The notes under the pieces are model-generated. The model searched no databases, had not been told where the DNA came from, and saw only the letters and a program-made list of their open reading frames with translations. Source: Pilatotrama ljubarskyi (lineage: Eukaryota; Basidiomycota; Agaricomycetes; Polyporales; Polyporaceae). From it: a DNA stretch of 64,000 bases. This document shows positions 25,025 through 35,313 of this stretch, piece after piece. Position 1 is the stretch's first letter. Every line of letters begins with the position of its first letter. A program made the translations under genes and the position numbers. The stretch covers positions 1 through 64,000 of the forward strand of contig MU277696.1 in NCBI GenBank assembly GCA_022385805.1, given 5' to 3'.

Positions 25025-27900
25025 ATGCCCTCCATTCTCAACCTCAAGTTCAAGGTCCGTCTGCGCACCACCAGCAGCTGGCCCACCCCTGACCCCGTCC
25101 TCACAGGGGAACAAGTCCTTCGTGCCGTTCAGTAACCTCAGCGATGCTGATTCTCTGACGAAGACATGGAAGGTCCGCAGCCTCCTCATCTCGCCCTCTC
25201 CGCCCCATTCACCCCTCGGAAAATTTTTCCTAGGTCTGTACCAAGGTCGCCAGCTTCCTGGAGCAGGGCCAGCGACTCGAGAACTTGAGCTGGAGGCTAT
25301 GGCACCTCCAGAACCTCATGGTCGACAGCGACAACGCAAAGTCCAAGCGCGACTTCAAGAAGTTGTCCAAATGCATGAGCGACAAGCTGGACAAGGAGAA
25401 GGGCAGGTGCGCGCGACACCCCTCGCAATCAATTTTCCCGCCCATTGACGTCCCGTCCTGTCGCTAGGAGCATCGAGGAGCTGCAAGCGCCCGGCTTCAG
25501 GCGCAACCACTCCACCGACCTCCTCCAGCAGCGCGCGCTGGAGAAGGAGCGCGAACGCGAGGCCAGCCAGAACAGCCGCACCATCCACCGCATGCAGTTC
25601 ACCTTCAGCATCGACCAGCCCTCCACCATCTCCGTCTCGTCCGTCCCCGCCAAGAAGCCCGACACCAAGCCGTCTGCGGAGTTCAAGGACAACAAGCGCG
25701 GCCGCCCCGCCACCCGCTCGACGGCTTCCGACGAGACCGTCCCCAAGGACGAACACGCTGAGAAGGACCAGCCCCTGACGCAACGCGGTCGCAAGGTCTC
25801 CACCACCAACGCCGACAAGGAAGACATGTACCGCGCCGCTGCCCTCCGCTTCCCCTCCCTCTTCTCTAACGACTTTGGTCCTTCTGCCCTGCTCTACCCC
25901 ACGCCCACTGTTACGAACGCAATGACTTACGGCGAGGGCGTCGGCCTCAGCTCGAGCGCCGCGTCCGACGGCTTCAGTATTCCCCGCCCTACCATAGAGC
26001 TCCCCCTCGACGAGTTGCTCAATGCCGACAGCCCTGGCGGCTGGTCCTCGGGTGGGTATAATCACAACGACTCCCGGTCCGCCGACCGCCTCGACTCGCA
26101 GGAAGACGTCGAGATGAAGGTCGCGTCCGCCGAGGCCTCCTACCCGTCCCACGCCGCCCGGGCTGAGCCCGCCACCGAGGACGAGGGGATGCTCAAGTCG
26201 TCCGGCGCCCTCCGTAACGTCTCTCATATCAGCAACGTCGAAGACGTCGTGCCCCGCACGATCACGCCGTCGCGCATCGGCCCCAGCTCCGGGCCCGGTG
26301 CGAACACAAACACGAACACGGCGACGACGACCACGGGCAAGCGGCCGTCGTTGAGCGTTCGTACGCAGGTTAGCACCCGCTCGACTGGTCCGAGCGCCAC
26401 ACCTGTCAACTCCTCGCAGCAAAACAGCAACAGCAACTCTGCGCCCGGCGGCGTCAAGGCCGAGTGCTCGAACTGTGGCGCCACCCACACCCCGCTGTGG
26501 CGCCGCGGCCTCAACGACGAGCTGAACTGCAACGCCTGTGGACTGTACTGCAAGCTCGTAAGCTGCCACGCCGTGTCCGGCTCCCAGTCGCGCGTTGACA
26601 CATCGTCCCACAGCACAAGCGTCCGCGTCCCAAAAGCATGCGCAACAACCACGGGGAAGGCCGCGCCCAGGCAGCGCCTCGCCAGGAGTCACAAGAAGTC
26701 GTCGGTATGTGGATTGATCACCTTCCCTTCTACTAGGGTTCACGCCGCACGCACGTCTAGCGCAATGTTATAACTGTCACACGACGGCCACTCCGCTCTG
26801 GCGGAAGGACGATGAAGGCAAGACCGTATGTAACGCGTGAGTAACGATCTCGCGAAGCCTCTTGTTCAGCGCTCATAGAAGCCTCCGTGTATGCCTCCAG
26901 TTGCGGCTTATAGTAAGTCTCCCACCACGCCCTGCCACAGGTGTCCGATTACTGACGGTAATGTAGCTATAAGTTGCATGGCTCGGCGCGCCCGATCTCT
27001 ATGAAGTCCGACGTCATCCGGAAGCGCGCCCGCCACGACGCCCGCCGCGCAGGCAATAGCGTGTCCGAGACGCCCTCCGCGAGCCCAGGTGCGAGCAGAC
27101 GCGCGTCGCCCAACGCGGAGTCTACGCCGACCCTCGCGCCCGACTCCAGCACGGCGACGCAGTCGTCGTTCGCCAACGACAGCAATAACAACGGCAACAA
27201 TAACGGCAACAATGTGGATTACCGACCGTCGCTTCAGTCGGAGCTCATGGGCGCCCTGGGCTCCAACGACAACGGCATGCAGTACAACAGCCAGATGTTC
27301 GGCTCGAGCGTGACGTTCTACCCTGGGCCGTACCACCCCGACTACCTGTCGCAGCTGTACAGCATGCCGTCCGACGCGCTACCGTTCGCCTCGGGGGACA
27401 ATTCGGACGACTCGGGCTCGGAGTCGCGCTCAAGCAAGCGTCGTCGCATGAGCAACGATTCTGCGTCGGAGCCACCCTCTTCCGCCGTGTCATACGGCTC
27501 TTATAGTGACGGCTTCTCGAGCTCCTCCTCGACATCCCAGCGCTCGTCGGTCGACTTCCCCTTCACTCCGTACTCGTCATTCTCGAGTATGCTCCGCGGT
27601 TCCGGCAACGCTTCTTGGCACCCACCGATGCTCCCGCCGGACAACTCGCCACAGTTCGTTCACCCCCCGATGCTGCCCCCCTCGTCGGACGACTCGCCCA
27701 TGTACTTCCACCAGCAGGTGATGCAGAACGACGACACCGACGCGCTGTTCGCTGCTTACCTGCACCCGCCCATGGTGCCGCAGGACGACTCGCCGCCCAT
27801 GAGCTCGTTGCAGCTTCACCCGCCCATGGTGCCGAACAACGAGTGGAAGGTGCCCGGGCAGACGGACATGTACGACAACAACGCGATGGTGACCTTCTGA
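25025..27900 (+). CDS. GATA transcription factor with DUF1752 region and two zinc fingers
   Basis: A nuclear DNA-binding regulator, 831 residues. Eight exons: 25025-25054, 25107-25172, 25234-25406, 25468-26557, 26614-26704, 26737-26836, 26901-26912, 26967-27900 (total 2496 nt, in frame). The N-terminus has VPFSNLSDADSLTKTWKV and then LEQGQRLENLSWRLWHLQNL, the DUF1752 block found at the start of AreA/Nit2-type nitrogen regulators. Finger 1 starts at about C423 (CSNC-17-CNAC, then GLYCKLHKRPRPKSM). Finger 2 starts at about C494 (CYNC-17-CNAC, then GLYYKLHG and SMKSDVIRKRAR), closest to the AreA/Gaf1 type. The C-terminal third is Ser/Asn-rich and carries four HPPM(L/V)P repeats. A 12-nt exon splits finger 2. 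It is probably a nitrogen or nutrient regulator, but having two fingers sets it apart from classical AreA. There is no Cys-rich spacer of the iron regulators Fep1/Urbs1. Confidence 0.93.
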
Positions 27901-30900
27901 CGACGTACACGAGCGCCAACGACCTGCACGCCTTTCCCTATCTCGAGCACTCATCCCTCTCCTGAACACGGACAGAACGGACGATCCGCGCTGTAGCATT
28001 CTGTTCCTCCCTTCTATGATTCCGTTATGGGTGTTATGCGTAATATGGCTGTGGTCTCTTCTCCCCTTCTTCCTCCTCATCTTGGGTGTCCGCGTCGCCG
28101 TCGTCATCATGATGTTTTCCTTCCCGCTCCTCCCGCCGAAGTTTTGCCCCGCGTAGATCGTCATTCTGTCATGCTGCATTCCCGGTCCGTTGCATTGCTC
28201 GTGCTGCATCGTCATCATCATCCAGCATTCTTCTCCTTCCATCCTCTCAGTTTCTCCCTCCTTCTCTCTCTCACTGTCCGCCTCACGCTGTACAGCTCCC
28301 GCTTTTCCCTCTGTCGCCGCACCCACTATATCCATAACCGTCCCTCTTCTCCTCTTCCCTCTTGTCACCATCTCCGTCTCCATCTCGTAAAATTATTTGC
28401 AACCCGGTGTACGACGAGTAGTAGTAGCAACGCGAAGGGCTTCGCGCTTCAAGCCCCATCAATTGTCAAATAGATATTTATCCCCTCTGACTTCGTTCTC
28501 GCCCACCGCCCCTTCTTCGAAGCCTTGATCAACGTCGTCCGTATACCCCAACCCACCTCTTGCCGTCCTTGCACCCTGTTCTTGAGCACACGTATGAACA
28601 TTACATACTGTACGATCTCCACTGCCTCCACCAGTGTGTCGATAGCTGTACGTTATGCTGCACCCGCGTGCCCTTCTCTGGGGGCGCGGTATGTCGTAGT
28701 TTTACGTATGTACATGCCACCTCGTTCACATGCAATTGAACCCGCGCTTTTGACAATCCCGATATGCGCTCCGCAGTACACTACTGAGCTGCGATCTCCC
28801 CAGGCCGAGTTCGGACGTTTTCCGTACGCGCCGGTGTGGTCGGAGAAATGGATCTTGGAAGCTTCGCGGGTGCGGAAGAAGAGACACGCGTTCTTGCAGC
28901 ACGTCCGCCCTGTCACTGTGAGAGCGTTCGGTGGCCACGGGCAGAAGTGTATCATCGGGGCGTTGGTTGGATTCCTTGTAGCGTATTAGCAGCCGGCACC
29001 ACGTCTTGCATACGGCGGGGGGGCGAAGCTTTAGAGACGCGGCGGCCAGTCGGAGAGACGAAGAAGCAGGGGAGCGAGCTCCGTGCTGCCGGTCCTACCC
29101 TGGCTCCCCGACGACGGCGAACGTTCCTCTCGCGAGGCCGACGGATACTCGTCCACGACTTGCGTACGTCAGTTCTCAGCCACTGGACGCCTGAAGATTG
29201 AGGGCGTCGGTGAAATGTGGCTGCGTTGTGAGAACGGTGCGATAGGACGTGCCTCGATCCGCATTCAGCCCCGCCGTGGTGTTCAGTATAGGCCCCGGGC
29301 GGAACGCGCTTCTCACACGTCATGAGACGGAACGGGGGGATCGTCGGCGAGATAGCCCTCCATCAGGCAGATACACTCCCGCCGGCAGAGGATGCCCCGC
29401 CGCGCCCCCGTGGGGATATCACGAGCCTGTGAAACGGTATGCGTCAATCATGAACCAGCAGCGAAACTCTGCTTGATAGCGCGAGGGAGCGCGGTGTCAC
29501 CTATAGTCATCCAAGAAACCTGGCCTCCAGAGCTGGTGTTGCCGTGGCTATCCTGGTTGACACTGCCCACACCGTGAGTCGCGCGCCTGACCTGCGCGAC
29601 GATCAGTGCTGAATGGTCGAACGGGCGTAAGACGGCGCAGACCTACTCCAGACAGCCTTCTGCCTCCCCGCGATCTGTGGTCAGCGCGAAGCTCGACCAA
29701 GTCGGGCGCAGGCGTCGCGAAATGCAGATCTGCACCCGATACGGCTTTGACCCGGTCCGCGTCAACCTCGAGAGTTCTCCATCGGGCTCTGCAGGCTCGT
29801 CGACAAGTCGCCGTCGGCACGTTCGTTGCACGACTGTCAAAGCGGAGAAACGGCTCGAGCAAGTCGCCTATAGGTTGATAGCAGTGTCAGCGCCGTCGAG
29901 CGGGAGGACGGGGTCGAGTACTGGTCGAGTCCGGTACCTGAGTGTCAGCGTGGAGAATTCACCGACATTAGGTGCAGAGCGGTAGTACAGCCTCTACCTG
30001 TAGATACACTCAGGCTGCTACGGCCTCCTCGTATCCAGAGTCGGCGCGTCGACCCGGTCCCACTTATGCCGACACGAGGCTGAGCGCGAGCTCGCTCCTG
30101 CGTTCGAAACATGCAAGTCGCGCGTCGTCGGGACGTCTTGCAGGGCCACCGGCCCGTCGGCCAGCGTAGCCGTGGAACCGAGCATACAACATCCACTTAG
30201 CAGCATCGAAGACTCAGGAGAGAGTCTTCTGGTGCTGCTGACCTATCAACCCAATGAGACGCTGCACATGTACGTGTGGAGAGCTGCGTACCTCCGACCG
30301 TATCTCGTACTACTTCTCTAGTGCTCTGCCGTACGGAGCGCCGGCGCGAAGTGACGCTCCAACTCAGAGCATCTACCGTCACAGCCCTCCGGTTGATGCA
30401 TATAGCAGAAGATACATCAGACGGACAGCCTGCTCTGTGGCATCGAGGATTGAGAGCCGTCAGCTTTCCGTCCGCATCCTGTGATCTTGTCTGGACGTTC
30501 CTGCAGCGTCTGCGGACCGCAGTAAGTCAATAGTTCTGCTCCTGGGATACCTGCAGTGTACTCGCTGCCGCCGCTCGAAGGAGATCGCCGTACACGTTCA
30601 AGGAACAGTGCATTCCATTGACGATTGCAGATTCCAGCGACAAGACCAGGATTGCCGCTATGTTCGATCGGGAGATTTCCGGCCAGGCGACAGATAATGT
30701 GACCTGTATTATGCAGCAAAGACCGCCGTGAGGCACGGGGTAGCAGTCAAGACATGGCCACACCGCGCCGAATGTAACGGTACTGTACGGTCGGTCCTAG
30801 TACCTGGAGCGCTCCTGTCTCATTCACTCGCAGTCGCCGCGCGTGATTCTGAGTCGGGCGGTGTTCCGCGTTGGAGCCACAGTGTGCAGCAGTCTTCGCC

Positions 30901-31763
30901 TGTACGCTAGCGTGCGCCACTTCGCAAGGCAAGAGCACGATCTGCAACAGGCAAGCCGTAAGAGACAATTTAGAAATAGGCTTCGCGGCCGCAAGGTCCG
31001 CAACATACGCGACTCACTTTCCAAGTATGGCGGGGCGCCGCAGGAAATGGTGCTGTTCGTCCGTATCAGTGCAAGATCAGCGATATCTGCTGGAGGACCG
31101 GTGCGGTGGACGAGACGCACGCACCTATGCATCCACCGCTGCTCGGATCTCGCGTAGGGCGCGATAGCCTCGTGGCGGCTCGGCAGAGCTTTGGAACACG
31201 AGCCCAAGTGTTCTTGCGGCATCTTTCAAGGAGAACGTGCATATATCACGACGATGTCACAGTACAGGATGTTGAGTTGTGTTGTGCAAACATTCGGCGT
31301 TTCCGAGGTCCTGCGCTGCTGTGACATGATGTGTTAAGTGACCAATGCATGCTTTTTACTCACACAGGCATTTGATGCAAAAGGGGCAGCATCAAGCCTG
31401 GTGGTACAACGCTCGGAACGTGCGCACGGTACGGCATCCCATAGGCAAAATCTGGGAAGGCTGGATGACCTCCTACCCTGTGCAGATCATGAGCACGCCT
31501 TCCCAACGTCAAACCTCAATCAGACACGCGTCGCTAACGCTGACCATATCAAGGAGCCGCCGCACACATACGACAAGAAGACGAGAGTGGTAAAGTACTG
31601 CGTACATTCGCTCAGTGGACACCATAGCAAAGTCCTCATACATTCACAATGTACGCGGGCAGTAAGAATGCCTTCACGCGTCGCCTCGGCGGCCAGCTTG
31701 ACATGGACGTGGCGACATTCTATTGCTTCACAGCACCTCCGCTGCATGAACCAGGATGGCTAC
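27901..31763. other. 3' UTR of GATA gene and gene-poor stretch
   Basis: The first 500-600 bp are pyrimidine-rich (long CT tracts near 28230-28390) and probably form the GATA gene 3' UTR. The rest, to about 31.7 kb, shows no protein family, RNA gene or terminal inverted repeat that could be supported. It may contain exons of an unidentified host transcript for the snoRNA at 31.8 kb. Confidence 0.4.
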
Positions 31764-31807
31764 CTGAGATGAGAAGCGTGAGCGAATGTTCATGCAGGAG
31801 TGGAGAG

Positions 31808-31880
31808 AGTATCAGCAACAAGTATAGGTCTCGACATGGGTGTTAAGACAGGGATAACTGAAGAAGTCTCATCCTCTGGA
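31808..31880 (-). ncRNA. snR38-like C/D box snoRNA, second copy
   Basis: On the minus strand the order is: degenerate C box AGGATGA (31869-31875), guide CAGTTATCCCTGT (31848-31860) complementary to the conserved LSU rRNA word ACAGGGATAACTG, a D'-like CTTA, a C'-like ATGTCGA (31831-31837), and D box CTGA (31812-31815). The same arrangement with the same guide occurs in the eEF1B-gamma intron at 60.8 kb. It sits inside a consensus intron (GTAAGT donor at 31901, CTCATCTCAG acceptor ending at 31764), so a spliced host transcript on the minus strand is likely. The terminal stem is weaker than in the other copy. Ends are approximate. Confidence 0.6.
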
Positions 31881-32475
31881 AAGTAAGGAACTTGTACTTA
31901 CCCAATTACGAGTGAGTATTGTTCAACGTGCTTGAGTATTCAGCTAAGACCGAAGGAAACCAACAGGCAGGAAACTATTCGCCACAGCATGCAGGTTTGT
32001 CGGAACAGCCGGTCTCTAACTCGTTGCATAATTCGCTGCTCATGCAAGATCTGTTCAGAATCATATCCAGCTAGTTCAGCTAACCAGTCCGGTCAGCATG
32101 CGAGTTCGAGAAGACTCAGAAGAGGCCATCAACGCAAGCGCTGCAGGTTTACGTTCGTTTTGATCACGAGTGCTTTAGGGCAGACTCATGATGACATGGT
32201 CAGTATAGCGGCATTCACTCCGCTTTCAATTGAACTCGCCGGTTCACATAGTAGATCGCATATTGCAGGTTGTCCTACGCAAAGGCTGCCTCACGGTACA
32301 AGCAAATTGCGGCCCGTCGATGACACAGACACCCCAACGGTGTGCCGAGGAAGTGATGCGACCAGTCTTTCAATGATAAAAGAATTCTTACCACATGACT
32401 GCTTTATCGCCGCGTTCTCCAAGGTCGTCCATATGGTACATGTGGTCCGTATCGAGCTCGAGGGAGAGTTGGTTG

Positions 32476-32483
32476 TATATATA
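32476..32483 (+). promoter_or_regulatory. TATA box of the GH-like gene
   Basis: The word TATATATA lies 77 bp upstream of the proposed ATG at 32560, a usual distance in this window (compare the TATA boxes of the GH79 and oxalate decarboxylase genes). Confidence 0.55.
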
Positions 32484-32559
32484 GCAGACAGAGGTGTCGT
32501 GAGACGGCAGACGTCCATCGTCTGCACCCAGAGTCCGCAGCCCAGGGAAAACCGCGTTA

Positions 32560-34570
32560 ATGAGGGTGTCCGTCGCTGCCGCGCTTTCGTTCGCGCACCT
32601 CTTCCAGGGAATCGCAGCCCAAACATGGTGAGCATGATACCGCCTCGTACTCCGCTGAGAAAATGCTGACGAACAGGGGGAAGGTGCGGCAAAAACTACA
32701 TGGCGTCGCAGCCACCTGTTCCTCCTGGTGGGCAGTTTCCTATCCCGGCGGTGTCGTCGAAGCCGCTGTTGGCGTTGCGCTGCGCCCCGGTGATCAAACC
32801 ATATCTGCCAGAGGACGCGTCCAGCCCCGCCGCCTTCCTCATTGACGCGCCCGTCACTTTCTCCCAGATACAAGGCGCCGCTCCCATTGATCTCCCGGAA
32901 CATGGCGGTCTGGGAGAGCTTGTCGTAACTATCAAGGTCAACGGGCGCACGCTCGCGAAGGGCCCCGTTGCTGTCAACGCGAGCAAGGCGGAGCTGCCAT
33001 TCTCGCTGAAGAACCTGAAGCCGCAATCGACCGCGTTCAATGCAGAGTGCTCGGCGACTTACAGTGCGCCTGGCTCAAAAAGCAAGCCTCAGACATTCAC
33101 AGCGAGCACAACTCTGTCGTACCTACCGAATCCGCCTGATGGGCGTTCAGTGACAAAGATGGATATGCGCACCGGCGCGCTGCTCGCGAAGCCCGCGACG
33201 GGGAAAGGGGGCGCGTATGAGACTGTCTTTCCAGTCGGTTTCTATACCAACTTTGGAGGGTATCTCGATTCGAACACATCGCTGGTTGACGAGATCAAGT
33301 CGCAAGGGTGAGCTCCCTCCCTCGTTCTGCGCTTCTCCCACTGTAAGAGCTCACAGCAGATATCTCAGGTTCACTGTGGTATGTGCCAGGGAATACGATG
33401 GGAGATGCGGCATTATTGAGGACACCAAAAACTAGATCCACCCCGTTCCTACGTACGACAACCTCACAGCACTCGCGGAAGTCGTCCAGCGCATGGAAGA
33501 AGTCGGGATCTACCTCATGTACGACATGCGATGGACGTACATGAACAGCACCGCCGTCACGGAAGAAGTGAACCGCATCAAGAACAGTCCCGCCCTCTTG
33601 CTCTGGTATACCGGAGACGAGCCCGACGGCACATCGGATCCGTTGAACGCGACGACCAATGCGTACGACCTCATCTACTCCCTCGACGGCTACCACCCCG
33701 TTTCGCTCGTGCTGAACTGCGAGAACTACTACTGGACGGAGTACACGGCGGGCACGGACATCGTCATGCAGGATACGTATATGATTGGAATCAACGCGAC
33801 GTTCTCCGTCCGCTTCGTGCGTCTCCCTTCCTCCTGCACGCCGCGGCTTTTTTACTGACTTCAACTCAGAACACACCCTGCACACCGGATTACGGTGACT
33901 GCGGATGCGACAACTGTAAGGGCGAGTTCGAGGACATCAGCACCCGCATGGACGAGTTCGCCGAGCGTCGCTTCATCGACGGTTGGGAGTTGTCAAAGGC
34001 CATGTGGACCGTCCCCCAAGGATTCGGCGCGGACGAGTGAGTGAGAAGGGTGCTACATGACGGAGCAACGCAGGTTCATAGGCGCATCTGCAGGTACTGG
34101 AGCCGCGAGCCTACCGGCAAGGAGTTCGTCGTCCAGAGCGTCCTCGCGATCAATCACGGTGCACTCGGTAGGACAAACTTGTGTTCGTATCCGAGTATCC
34201 ATGACTTACGCCTATGCTCACAGGTGTGGTCTCATGGAATGCGCCCACAACCGCGGATATCACCGCCTCGGCAGGGACGCTCTCCAGGTCCCTCACCGTC
34301 ATGAAAGAGTTCATCCTGAGCCCGCGCGCCACTTTCGAACACGTCGTCACCAACCGCGTAGACGTCGGGCTGTGGACCGTAGGCGGGCGCACGCTCGTGC
34401 TCGCGACGAATCTCAACTACGCCACGGCACACTTTGACTTGAGCAGCGTGCGCGGGCTCGCGTTGAAGTCGCTGGTGGCGAAGCAGGTGCTTGATAGCGG
34501 GGCGAAGCTGAGCGGGCATGTTATCACGCTGGAGAGCGTGGGTACTGGAGGGTTCATTGTCGGAGTCTGA
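32560..34570 (+). CDS. Secreted TIM-barrel glycoside-hydrolase-like protein
   Basis: A secreted protein of 553 residues. Exons: 32560-32627, 32684-33307, 33369-33378, 33436-33807, 33870-34036, 34094-34167, 34224-34570 (1662 nt, in frame). The start gives a signal peptide MRVSVAAALSFAHLFQGIAA, then QTWCGKNYMASQPPVPPGGQ. The first intron uses an AAG acceptor; this is the only join that keeps the frame. An N-terminal beta-rich region is followed by a barrel-like part with VGFYTNFGGYL, FTVIHPVPTYDNLTALAEVV, GIYLMYDMRWTYMN, LLLWYTGDEPDG (candidate acidic pair), VMQDTYMIGIN and a Cys cluster CTPDYGDCGCDNC. Then come FGADEYWSREPTGKEF, LGVVSWNAPTT and a C-terminal beta domain. It resembles a conserved agaricomycete family annotated as glycoside hydrolase superfamily; the CAZy family and substrate are not known to me. 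It sits next to four GH79 genes. Confidence 0.78.
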
Positions 34571-35313
34571 CGAGAACCTGTGCGTAGAAAACTTCAGTTT
34601 TGCACGCCTGGTATGCGGGCCGACCTTGCTTCAGCGATCAGATGAAAGTCGAGCAGGATCGCGTTGTCCAGGCTGATAATGATACGGTAAGCCTCAGCAG
34701 GCGCAGTGCAATGTAGGAGGCCCTCCTATGTACACAGGCATGCAGTTGGGGACTTGCAACTGCCGAGATGTGCTCGTAGTAGCTGCATTATACTACTTTG
34801 TCCACCAAGCCTGTGCCCACTTCAGGAACATTCCGAGAGAGGAAGGTGCGCCACAACGCCCAGTACTAAGTCCTCTCGACTTGCTTGTCACAGTCACCGC
34901 TGCTGCGGGTTCTGACAAAAGTAAGGCCTCCTTAACGTCATCAAGCATTGTCCCCAAGATAGACTTCCAAACGGTCGAATTACAAGCCAAGGTGGTGCTG
35001 AAGGCCTAAGAACGGAATGGGAGCTCTTGGAATGCAACCAAGGAGCTTGGCGAGATGGTCGTGACGGTGCGTTCTTAGTAACAGTTCGAGCGCCGACAGA
35101 ATCTTTCGCGATGCAGGGGGGTCTCCCGCCGGTCGGAGTTTGTGGATGGGAAGCTCAAAGGCACCTCAGAATGAAACTCCGGTGCGGCAGGCCCGCCAAG
35201 AGGCCGCCCTCTTCTTAGGCGAGCTCCATTGCGGACTTGGCTCATCGCGCAAGCCAAATGGCAGAAATCAAGGGCAAGATATATGCATTTGACCTTTGTT
35301 CCGGGCCATCACC
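34571..35313. other. Intergenic, promoter of GH79-1
   Basis: No gene is seen. The word GATATATGCA near 35277-35286, about 30 bp before the ATG, is AT-rich but too close to be a clear TATA box. Confidence 0.4.

Noticed and set aside
25355..26743. 462-codon open frame on the minus strand
   Set aside because: It is the antisense shadow of the GATA factor's main exon; its Val/Gly/Arg-rich composition follows from the GC-rich coding strand.
32184..32220. ATGATGA word resembling a C box on the plus strand
   Set aside because: No CTGA box at a proper distance and no guide recognised.
31932..32669. 245-codon plus-strand frame upstream of the GH-like gene
   Set aside because: It runs through the TATA box and start region of the GH-like gene in another frame; no family resemblance.
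32560..32700. Start of the GH-like protein at the Met of MASQPPVPPG (32700)
   Set aside because: The upstream exon gives a good signal peptide and an in-frame join to CGKNYM, so the later start would lose secretion.
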